Source: Bacillota bacterium (GTDB lineage Bacteria > Bacillota > Dethiobacteria > DTU022 > UBA8154). Taken from it: 5,438 nt of DNA. Shown here in pieces: positions 1 through 5,015 of this stretch. Each line of letters opens with the position of its first letter. The stretch's first letter is position 1. The notes below the pieces were generated by a model. That model was given only the letters and a program-made list of their open reading frames with translations. It had not been told where the DNA came from and did no database searches. The DNA lies in NCBI GenBank assembly GCA_003444595.1, contig DLUO01000048.1:1-5438 (forward strand), in the 5' to 3' direction. The position numbers were made by a program, and so were the translations under genes.

Positions 1-19
1 AGATGTGTATAAGAGACAG
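1..19 (+). other. Tn5/Nextera mosaic-end adapter (artefact)
   Basis: The first 19 bases, AGATGTGTATAAGAGACAG, are exactly the hyperactive Tn5 mosaic end used in transposase-based library preparation. It lies at the extreme end of the window and interrupts the AIM24 coding frame after codon 60, as expected for untrimmed adapter. It should not be read as genomic sequence or as a natural Tn5 end. Genomic DNA starts at base 20. Confidence 0.95.
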
Positions 20-199
20 GCCTTTGCCCTTTTCCCTTTCCGAACCGGTTCCCAGGATAGTTTCAAACTGGATGTCGCCGTCCATATACACCATGGCCCC
101 GGCCTCGGCAATGACCGTTTCCCCCGGGTCGAGGCTGATCTCGACAAACTGCATGTCATCGCCATAGATCTGGTAATCGATTTCATGGGCCTTAGCCAT
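20..199 (-). CDS. AIM24 family protein (TIGR00266), N-terminal part
   Basis: Sixty codons are visible from ATG at 199 down to the adapter junction at base 20; the remainder lies outside the window. The start of the protein, MAKAHEIDYQIYGDDMQFVE, followed by a DPGETVIAEAGAMVYM-like stretch (about residues 24-39) and an acidic IQFET segment, is the typical N-terminus of the AIM24/TIGR00266 family. That family has a beta-rich fold and is usually about 220-260 residues, so roughly three quarters are missing. Its bacterial role is poorly defined; the name comes from a yeast mitochondrial protein. An excellent ribosome binding site, GAAAGGAGG (210-218), lies about 10 nt upstream of the ATG. The lipoprotein gene ends only 27 bp upstream on the same strand, so the two probably share a transcript. 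Family call is firm, function unknown. Confidence 0.85.
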
Positions 200-226
200 T
201 GACAAGGAACCTCCTTTCTTTCCAGG

Positions 227-730
227 CTACTGGCCTTCATTCTTTCCGATCAGGGAAAGGGTTTTGTCCCCAGGATAATACTGCACTGCCACAAAATAGC
301 CCTGGGAGTTCTTGCCTTCATAGAGGAGATAATCCTGGGATTCCATCTGGACCACATTCTCCGTAAAATCTTTGCTGATGCTTTCTACATAATCCCGGTA
401 GTCCTTTTCTTCCACTTCTTCCATGATTATCATCACATTGCCCTCGCCATCCTTGGCCACACTGAGGATACTGCCGCCCTCAAACTTCGGGAGACCAGGA
501 ACGTCCGGCCATTTAGTGCCGCCCAGGGTAACTTCACCGCCCTCGGCATCGGTAATTTTCAGGGTATCTCCTTCAATATCCACCTTGGTGTCTTTGTCGC
601 CGACGGCCTTTTCAATCAGGGTCTCCGCCAATTTTTCGCCGGCCTTCTCCTCCACCTTCTTTTTCACTCCACAACCTGCCAGGGAAAAAACAAGTACCAG
701 CAGCAAAAGCCAAACCAGCATCCTTTTCAT
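227..730 (-). CDS. Small secreted lipoprotein, DUF6591-like
   Basis: This encodes 167 residues with a classic lipoprotein signal: basic start MKRM, hydrophobic core L5-F15, and lipobox L17-A18-G19-C20, so Cys20 would be lipidated and the protein anchored on the outer face of the membrane. After the cysteine comes a charged, probably helical stretch (residues 22-44, Lys/Glu rich). A short beta-like region with DGDTLKIT-type and GEVTLGG segments follows, then a WPDVPGLPKFEGG motif and an alpha/beta C-terminal part (about 90-167). This layout resembles small Firmicutes lipoproteins annotated as DUF6591; that assignment is from memory. The ATG at 730 is preceded by a purine-rich GGAGGAG (741-747). 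The gene is followed after 27 bp by the AIM24-family gene, suggesting a two-gene envelope-related operon. No enzymatic motif is visible and the function is unknown. Confidence 0.85.
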   Translation of the reverse strand: MKRMLVWLLLLVLVFSLAGCGVKKKVEEKAGEKLAETLIEKAVGDKDTKVDIEGDTLKITDAEGGEVTLGGTKWPDVPGLPKFEGGSILSVAKDGEGNVMIIMEEVEEKDYRDYVESISKDFTENVVQMESQDYLLYEGKNSQGYFVAVQYYPGDKTLSLIGKNEGQ

Positions 731-904
731 TTATCTTCCCCTCCTCCTTTTTCCCTGCTGCCGGAAGCCAGCGTTCAAGCACGTCCCTTTCCGGCCCGAC
801 GGGGTCGTTCCCTACCTGTTACTAGTATTGTATTAGCCGGGCAACCGGCAGAATAGGTTGAATATGCTCAAAATTAGTAAGGAAAATGTTGTTTCCCCGC
901 AAGG

Positions 905-941
905 CACAAAAAAACCCACCGGACTAGATCCAGGTGGGTTT
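905..941 (-). terminator. Rho-independent terminator downstream of the PAS-AraC pseudogene
   Basis: A perfect 9-bp stem AAACCCACC (912-920) / GGTGGGTTT (933-941) encloses a 12-nt loop. Read on the minus strand, it is followed directly by seven consecutive T (complement of A908-914). It lies about 70 bp past the stop of the AraC fragment and upstream of the lipoprotein gene on the same strand. It therefore isolates the lipoprotein-AIM24 unit from the regulator remnant. Confidence 0.85.
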
Positions 942-1010
942 GGCAAGGGTATTAAACTTTTAGCCCTGTATAACCGCCGGATGCACCTCTATCATGAAGG
1001 CCCGGTACCT

Positions 1011-1555
1011 TTATCCGCCACTGTCCATTCTATCCATGCCAAGCAGCAGCTTTCGATAGGCAGAGGGGGAAAATCCCACCTTCTCTTTAAACAATCTCGC
1101 CCCATAGCCGTTGTAGTTCATATTGCAGGCTGCAAAGGCCTGGGCTACAGTCAGGTTGGTATCCAGCAGCTTCTCCTTCAATTTGCCGATTTTGTAATTT
1201 ATATAATACTCATGGGGCGTAAGGCCGAGATGTTTCTTAAAAAGCCTGGTAAAATGGGACTTGCTGAGACAGGCCACCTGGGCCGTTTTTTCGGCATCGA
1301 AGGGTTCCAGCCAGTGGCTTTCTATGTATTGCTTGCCCCGGAAAACTTCTTCCTTCCCCCGGTATACATTTTTGAAGAGTCTTCTATGCTCCTGATGCCT
1401 ATCATTTCCAGCGCCGCCCTGTTAATCAACACTGCTGTCCCGTCGCGGTCAAAAACCTGAATCGGATAGGGGAAGAACTCGATCATATTGGCAAGGAGTT
1501 CCTGTCCAAAATGCCCCTGAACGGCCTCAAGAACCTTTCTTTCCCTGCCGTCCAC
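1011..1555 (-). pseudogene. PAS-AraC transcriptional regulator, broken (internal deletion plus frame change)
   Basis: Two parts of one regulator lie in different frames. The front half starts at GTG 1555, with a GGGGG-type ribosome binding site 7 nt upstream. It reads about 53 codons into the first third of a PAS domain (segments FFPYPIQVFDRDGTAVLINR and ALEMIGI). That frame runs on out of phase to a TAG at 1322. The back half is open from about 1421 and becomes AraC-like from about 1385 (FKNVYRGKEEVFRGKQYIES). It continues through a full AraC-type double helix-turn-helix (HFTRLFKKHLGLTPHEYYI, then LFKEKVGFSPSAYRK) to a TAA at 1011. Intact PAS-AraC proteins have about 60-70 more residues between these points, so most of the PAS core is deleted. 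The frames meet near an A5 run (about 1374-1378), where one extra A would restore phase. Promoter, ribosome binding site and terminator all survive, suggesting recent decay. The DNA-binding half has no convincing start of its own; GTG 1277 lacks a ribosome binding site. Confidence 0.8.
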
Positions 1556-1627
1556 ACTATTTCCCCCTTTCCCCTCGTCTTCCAGAGGTCCAGATAGCCA
1601 GTCCGGCTGACCGCCTTCGCTGCTATA

Positions 1628-1656
1628 ATTATACTGCCGATCTAAGTATCTTCCAA
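1628..1656 (-). promoter_or_regulatory. Sigma-A-type promoter of the PAS-AraC pseudogene
   Basis: On the minus strand there is a -35 TTGGAA (1651-1656), a 17-nt spacer and a perfect -10 TATAAT (1628-1633). Transcription would start near 1621, leaving a leader of about 65 nt before GTG 1555. The spacing is ideal and the -35 matches four of six consensus bases. The location supports GTG 1555 as the start rather than the longer open frame, which extends upstream through this promoter to 1837. Confidence 0.65.
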
Positions 1657-1915
1657 CGCATTTTACACATTTCCCCCGATGAATATTTTGCCGTAATGGG
1701 TTTTGCCCTGCCCCACGGGAGGAAAGGAAGGGAAAATGAACAAAGCCCCTAATCCGCGCCGGCAGGTATCGGCCTGAATTTGTCGAATAGCAATGTGTAG
1801 TAATAATCGGATATTTCAGCACTGCAGAGGCCTTCATCCCTTTAAGGAAGGGGCCTGACCAAGCACGGTCTCAAAACACGGCTGACAATCGCATATACTC
1901 CGCTTCAATATGGGA
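1657..1915. other. Intergenic stretch without a recognisable gene
   Basis: No protein or RNA gene is recognised between the pseudogene promoter and the hairpin at 1916. An open minus-strand frame across this stretch has no family resemblance and runs through the promoter, so it is not called. Two small things can be seen on the plus strand. One is a 13-codon open frame at 1736-1777 with a purine-rich run just upstream; the other is TGTCGAA at 1781-1787, which matches the Spo0A box consensus. Neither is strong enough to call as a gene or operator. An imperfect hairpin (AGGCC...GGCCT) lies at about 1827-1858. Confidence 0.5.
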
Positions 1916-1961
1916 AAACCCCGTGGGAAGTCGTTTAACATCTCATTTTCCCACAGGGTTT
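1912..1961 (-). terminator. Terminator-like hairpin after the antitoxin gene
   Basis: Arms at 1916-1929 and 1948-1961 pair at 13 of 14 positions, with a single C/A mismatch (C1922 against A1955) and an 18-nt loop. On the minus strand the stem ends in TTTT (complement of A1915-1918), then CCC. It lies 46 bp past the antitoxin stop, so it probably ends the toxin-antitoxin transcript. The T tract is short, so efficiency may be moderate. Its arms resemble those of the hairpin at 4930-4971. Confidence 0.65.
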
Positions 1962-2007
1962 GTTTGGCAATAGAACAGCATTTAGGAATGACACAAACAA
2001 GGTACGC

Positions 2008-3132
2008 TTATATAGTAGGCAAAGTATAAGAATAAAGATTCGGATCCTCTAATTGGTATCTGACCTTTTCAGATGAATATTGATTATATCCAAGATGCTC
2101 ATCCCGTTGGAGCCTACCTATAAGGATATAGGAGGGAATACCTTGTTCTGAACAAAATTGTTTAATGCTGAACAAAGAAAAATCACCTTTTCTAACAAAA
2201 CTATCATACTTCTCCTTATCAATTAAAATATTCGCGGCAAATTCGTTTGCCCTATCTTCCGCCTCACCTTTTGCAAAATCGTAATCAATCAATCTGTCCC
2301 CAATATCTCCGTTTATGATATGTCCAAGTTCATGAAATAAGGTAAACCAAAATACATCTGCAAATTTAGGCCTCGTAGTCAGAAGTAAATTTAAGGTCCC
2401 ATCATCGTTCTTTTTGATCACCCCTTGAACAGGAGCACCTGTAAAATGTTTTACAATGGAAAATTTAATCCCACATTCAGCCAAATAATCCCTTAAGCGA
2501 GATTGAATTACACCCACATCTTCTTCAAACATCAACTCTTTTAACAGAGGAATTTTATCTTTTATTATATCAATATCCAATTTCTGTTCGATCTGCAGAT
2601 CCTTTACTATCAGATCGCACATCCTCAGCCATGTAAACAAAACATACGGATCGACATTTGCATCTGTAGCCAATCGATAGGCTCCAGTTTGAGAGACTTC
2701 AGGTATGCGTGTTAAATTGCTGACATTTAAAAGCTTCCTCAAGTGAACTACAAGGGTTGAGCCGTGGGCTTCCCGTTCCAAAAGCCCTATTCCTTTAAAG
2801 TGTTCTACAATGCTGTGTAACTTTTTGACAATCTCATGTTCCTCACTTAAAATTTCATTGAGTTCTTCAAAATCCGCCAGCTCTTTATCATAATTCGCTT
2901 GCAGATTAATCCAAAACCTAGCATCGATTCCTAAAGCATATTCCAATTTCTTGGCAAAAGTTACTGATATATCCTTCTGGCAATTAACAACACTGCTGAT
3001 ATGCGATTCAGTCACATCTGTCCTTAGGGCTAATTCCCTCTGACTCATACCCCGATCTTCGAGAATTTCTTTTAAGGTTTCTCCCGGATGAATGATAAAA
3101 TCACGGGATAAGCCACTCTTGTTTTTTGCCAT
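2008..3132 (-). CDS. higA: HigA-type antitoxin fused to ImmA/IrrE metallopeptidase
   Basis: This encodes 374 residues. Residues about 14-82 form a HigA-type XRE helix-turn-helix: the hallmark IHPGETLKEIL, the MSQRELALRTDVTESHISSV recognition region, and the closing ARFWINLQANYD motif. A helical linker follows (about 85-225). Residues about 225-345 form an ImmA/IrrE-type zinc peptidase with HELGH at 267-271 (two His ligands, catalytic Glu268). The downstream EAEDRANEFAANIL segment (290-303) supplies the likely third acidic ligand (E290 or E292). Plain HigA antitoxins are about 90-130 residues, so this is a true fusion. The HTH should bind the operator at 3465-3486 and the toxin. The peptidase may cleave the antitoxin or a partner to release toxin, by analogy with ImmA acting on the ImmR repressor; that is inference. 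The ATG at 3132 has a purine-rich GGGGGTGG just upstream. The gene overlaps the toxin gene by 32 bp, in the toxin-first order typical of higBA. Confidence 0.9.
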   Translation of the reverse strand: MAKNKSGLSRDFIIHPGETLKEILEDRGMSQRELALRTDVTESHISSVVNCQKDISVTFAKKLEYALGIDARFWINLQANYDKELADFEELNEILSEEHEIVKKLHSIVEHFKGIGLLEREAHGSTLVVHLRKLLNVSNLTRIPEVSQTGAYRLATDANVDPYVLFTWLRMCDLIVKDLQIEQKLDIDIIKDKIPLLKELMFEEDVGVIQSRLRDYLAECGIKFSIVKHFTGAPVQGVIKKNDDGTLNLLLTTRPKFADVFWFTLFHELGHIINGDIGDRLIDYDFAKGEAEDRANEFAANILIDKEKYDSFVRKGDFSLFSIKQFCSEQGIPSYILIGRLQRDEHLGYNQYSSEKVRYQLEDPNLYSYTLPTI

Positions 3133-3448
3133 GATAATCCACCACCCCCTTTATTATTACTGAATCACATTTCATTAGAGTAGCAGGATCTACCCCCCCT
3201 ACATCTGGTTTAACAATAAGTCTAATATTGCCGGTAATACTAACCCCATAACAACCTTTAAAATTTCCGTATAATGGATGAGGATTTCCAAGTCTGGTGC
3301 TAAGATATACATAAAAATTTGGGGCAGCTTCTAATTGATTGCATCGTTTCTTAATAGATCTGGCTAGATTTTTCCCAATTTTCCTTCTCATTAAATCAAA
3401 GTTACTAAAATACTTTTCAACGGCTGGTTTTTCATATTTTAACTTCAC
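3101..3448 (-). CDS. higB: HigB/RelE-superfamily toxin
   Basis: This encodes 115 residues if started at GTG 3448. The sequence has the compact layout of RelE/HigB mRNA interferases: a helical first half (PAVEKYFSNFDLMRRKIGK, then SIKKRCNQLEAAPNF) and a beta-sheet second half. Motifs include HPLYGNFKGCYGVSI (57-71), GNIRLIVKP (73-81) and a C-terminal VIIKGVVDYHG strand and turn. Such proteins cleave mRNA at the ribosome; candidate catalytic residues are the basic and aromatic ones around H57, R76 and H106. The open frame extends to a TTG at 3475. That codon lies inside the operator palindrome, only a few bases from the predicted transcription start, and has no ribosome binding site. GTG 3448 has a GGTGGG 9 nt upstream and gives the usual family length, so it is preferred. 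The gene lies upstream of and overlaps the HigA-ImmA fusion. HigB and other RelE-type subfamilies are not separable by eye. Confidence 0.82.
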   Translation of the reverse strand: MKLKYEKPAVEKYFSNFDLMRRKIGKNLARSIKKRCNQLEAAPNFYVYLSTRLGNPHPLYGNFKGCYGVSITGNIRLIVKPDVGGVDPATLMKCDSVIIKGVVDYHGKKQEWLIP

Positions 3449-3464
3449 ATTGTATCGCCCACCC

Positions 3465-3486
3465 AACTTAACCAATCGGTTAAGTT
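3465..3486. promoter_or_regulatory. Palindromic operator of the toxin-antitoxin operon
   Basis: A perfect inverted repeat, AACTTAACC (3465-3473) / GGTTAAGTT (3478-3486), has a 4-bp centre. It begins one base downstream of the -10 element (3488-3493) and covers the predicted transcription start. A repressor bound here would block polymerase. The antitoxin carries the helix-turn-helix, so HigA autorepression is the natural reading; binding itself is inferred. Confidence 0.75.
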
Positions 3487-3487
3487 T

Positions 3488-3516
3488 ATTGTAACCTTTT
3501 GGCGAAGTTTTTTCAA
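3488..3516 (-). promoter_or_regulatory. Sigma-A-type promoter of the toxin-antitoxin operon
   Basis: On the minus strand there is a -35 TTGAAA (3511-3516), an exact 17-nt spacer and a -10 TACAAT (3488-3493). Each hexamer matches five of six consensus bases. The predicted start, about 3481, lies inside the operator palindrome and about 33 nt upstream of GTG 3448. Confidence 0.8.
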
Positions 3517-3591
3517 GGGGAAGATGGCATTATTATGTTTTTGTAAGGGTTTTCATCGAGCCCTTCCCCACCACCCGATTGCTCAAAAAAT

Positions 3592-3622
3592 ATGACAGAT
3601 TTACCAAGTTTCAGAGGATATT
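3592..3622 (+). promoter_or_regulatory. Weak candidate promoter of the DUF4268 gene
   Basis: ATGACA (3592-3597) and GATATT (3617-3622) match five and four of six consensus bases, but the 19-nt spacer is longer than ideal. It is the best plus-strand candidate seen in the divergent intergenic region. If real, transcription would begin near the base of the hairpin at 3625-3664. Confidence 0.25.
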
Positions 3623-3624
3623 GC

Positions 3625-3664
3625 CTAAGGGCCGGAGAATCTTTTGGGGTAAAACCGGCCTTAG
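3625..3664 (+). promoter_or_regulatory. Leader hairpin upstream of the DUF4268 gene
   Basis: CTAAGGGCCGG (3625-3635) pairs with CCGGCCTTAG (3655-3664) over 10 bp with one bulged G. The 19-nt loop can form a second small stem of TTTT with AAAA around GGGG. No T tract follows on either strand, so it is not a standard terminator. It ends about 22 nt before the ribosome binding site and could act in the leader RNA or as a protein-binding site. Role unknown. Confidence 0.45.
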
Positions 3665-3700
3665 AGAAGGGACAGGAAAAAACGAAGGGAGGGATAAGAA

Positions 3701-4651
3701 TTGCAAATTGGCAAACTGGATTATGTGAATATCAGGGAAATATGGAGACATGAAGCTGTAGACTTCACTACATGGCTGGCTAATAATATGGATTATTTAA
3801 GTGATGCACTGGGATTTACCCTAAATTTTTTAGATAAAGAGAAACAAATTGGCTCCTTTACCGTCGACATCTTTTGTGAAGATGAACAAGGTAACTCAGC
3901 GATCATTGAGAACCAACTAGAAAAAACAGATCATAGCCACCTTGGGCAAATCCTTACATATGCAGTCGGACTGGCTGCAAAAACTGTTATTTGGATTAGC
4001 CCCGATCCTCGCATAGAACATATGGAAGTAATTGAATGGCTCAATGAGGTTACGCCTGTTGACATGAGCTGGTACCTTATAAAACTTGAGGCAGTAAAGA
4101 TTGATGTTTCACCTGTAGCGCCCCTGTTCACTGTCGTCGCAGGGCCAAGTCAAGAAAGAAAAGAAACAGGAAAGGTGAAAAAGGATGAAGCAGAACGCCA
4201 CCAAAAGCGCATCCAATTTTGGGAAGGGCTTTTACCAGTATTGAATGAAAAAACAAATCTATTTCAAAACATCAGTCCATCAAGAGATAACTGGCTAGCT
4301 GTAACAACGGGGGTACCTGGGCTTTATTACTACATTACTATCAGAATGGACAGCGCTACATTAAAAGTTGTTGCTGGAATTCCCAAAAATAGGGAAGCGA
4401 ACAAAAAGTTGTTTGATTACCTATATGAGAGAAAAGATGAAATTGAGGAGACCTTCGGTAATGAGCTTAATTGGCGAAGAATGGATAACCGTATATCAAG
4501 CAGAATTGAGTATGATATTGAGTCTTGCAAGCTAAGGGACGAATCTACATGGAAGAGAGGTTACATACTGATAGCCGACACGCTAATTAAACTTGACGCG
4601 GCTTTTAGGCCCCACTTTGCAGAAATGCGGAAAATGAGGAACATTAAATAA
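3701..4651 (+). CDS. DUF4268 protein with N-terminal PD-(D/E)XK-like nuclease core
   Basis: This encodes 316 residues from TTG 3701, with GGGAGGG (3687-3693) ideally placed 7 nt upstream. The N-terminal part (about 15-115) has the shape of a restriction-endonuclease-like core: a helix with E18, then SFTVDIFCEDEQGNSAIIEN with D56 and E70-x-Q72, then the HLGQILTYAVG helix (Q83) and a KTVIWIS strand. This resembles the D...ExK...Q pattern of NucS/DUF91-type nucleases, but Gln replaces the usual Lys. A charged linker (about 150-170) leads to the C-terminal DUF4268 region (about 172-310). That region has the typical FWEGLLPVL opening, a KDEIEETFGNELNWRR segment, a SSRIEYDIE strand and a final helix ending in AAFRPHF. 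No signal peptide or membrane segment is visible, so it is cytoplasmic. DUF4268 proteins occur in accessory and restriction-type neighbourhoods, but their target is unknown to me. The gene is divergent from the toxin-antitoxin operon and is similarly AT-rich. Confidence 0.85.
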   Translation: MQIGKLDYVNIREIWRHEAVDFTTWLANNMDYLSDALGFTLNFLDKEKQIGSFTVDIFCEDEQGNSAIIENQLEKTDHSHLGQILTYAVGLAAKTVIWISPDPRIEHMEVIEWLNEVTPVDMSWYLIKLEAVKIDVSPVAPLFTVVAGPSQERKETGKVKKDEAERHQKRIQFWEGLLPVLNEKTNLFQNISPSRDNWLAVTTGVPGLYYYITIRMDSATLKVVAGIPKNREANKKLFDYLYERKDEIEETFGNELNWRRMDNRISSRIEYDIESCKLRDESTWKRGYILIADTLIKLDAAFRPHFAEMRKMRNIK

Positions 4652-4652
4652 T

Positions 4653-4922
4653 GGAGGGGGCAAGTTCATTGAAGGCAGGCGCATCTTCCGGGGCTACAAG
4701 GCCTCCCACAAGTTAAAGGTCGAATTCCCCTTTGATAAGGATTTTTTAAACAAGGTTATGCGAAAATTGGGCCAGACCAAGAGCCATGCCTCCTTCCGCA
4801 TCACCTTTACCATTGCCGAACCTGAGCCCCTGCGCCAGCAGGCCCTGGCCGAAGCGGTAAAAAACGACGCCCAGAAAGCAAACTTATTAGCTGAAGCGGC
4901 CGGGGTAAAACTGGGGGAATAA
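4653..4922 (+). pseudogene. SIMPL (DUF541) domain protein, 5'-truncated remnant
   Basis: The frame ending at TAA 4920-4922 reads GGGKFIEGRRIFRGYKASHK, a KVEFPFDKDFLNKVMRKLG segment, then FRITFTIAEPEPLRQQALAE, AVKNDAQKANLLAEAAGVKL and GE. This is the second half of a SIMPL/DUF541 domain: GYKAS strand, F-x-I-T-F strand, then the diagnostic Ala-rich helix ending AEAAGVKLG. Intact proteins are about 220-250 residues with a signal peptide and an N-terminal half, both absent. The frame has a TGA at about 4635-4637 and no usable start before ATG 4758, in mid-domain. The GGAGGGGG at 4653-4660 resembles a ribosome binding site but is the Gly codons of the frame. The TTG at 4669 that it would serve is out of frame and gives only 15 residues. 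The remnant begins directly at the stop of the DUF4268 gene and is GC-rich, so the join looks like a cassette boundary. Confidence 0.75.
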
Positions 4923-4923
4923 G

Positions 4924-4976
4924 ATAAAAAAGCCCCGTGAGGAAGCATTACGCTACTTCCCCACAGGGCTTATTTT
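4924..4976. terminator. Bidirectional terminator between convergent genes
   Basis: Arms at 4930-4945 and 4956-4971 pair at all but two positions (C4936/A4965 and A4940/C4961) around a 10-nt loop. On the plus strand the stem is followed by TATTTTGTT; on the minus strand it ends in TTTTTT (complement of 4926-4931). It therefore serves both the plus-strand SIMPL remnant and the minus-strand gene ending at 5016. The stem shares CCCCGTG and CCACAGGG with the hairpin at 1916-1961, including the same C/A mismatch. Confidence 0.85.
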
Positions 4977-5015
4977 GTTCCCTACCTCAAAAACCTCTTC
5001 TAATCAAGTAATTTA

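Noticed and set aside
5..202. Plus-strand 65-codon open frame at the left edge
   Set aside because: Its start lies in adapter sequence and it is antisense to the AIM24-family gene, which has family similarity and a ribosome binding site.
423..836. Plus-strand 137-codon open frame
   Set aside because: It is the antisense shadow of the lipoprotein gene; the lipobox and ribosome binding site support the minus strand.
827..855. Promoter for the lipoprotein gene with -10 TACAAT at 827-832 (minus strand)
   Set aside because: The -10 is good, but no acceptable -35 lies 16-18 nt upstream (TATTCT is the closest), so it is not called.
858..1460. Plus-strand 200-codon open frame
   Set aside because: It runs antisense through the terminator at 908-941 and the AraC/PAS coding sequence; its residues resemble no family.
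1556..1837. N-terminal extension of the PAS frame to ATG 1837
   Set aside because: The added residues have no domain character and span the TTGGAA-17-TATAAT promoter; GTG 1555 has the ribosome binding site.
3931..4131. Minus-strand 66-codon open frame
   Set aside because: It is antisense to the DUF4268 gene, without a ribosome binding site or family resemblance.
4653..4716. Small gene from TTG 4669 using GGAGGGGG as ribosome binding site
   Set aside because: It would yield only 15 residues before TAA; the purine run is better explained as glycine codons of the SIMPL frame.
4694..4948. Minus-strand 84-codon open frame
   Set aside because: It is antisense to the SIMPL remnant and starts inside the bidirectional terminator.
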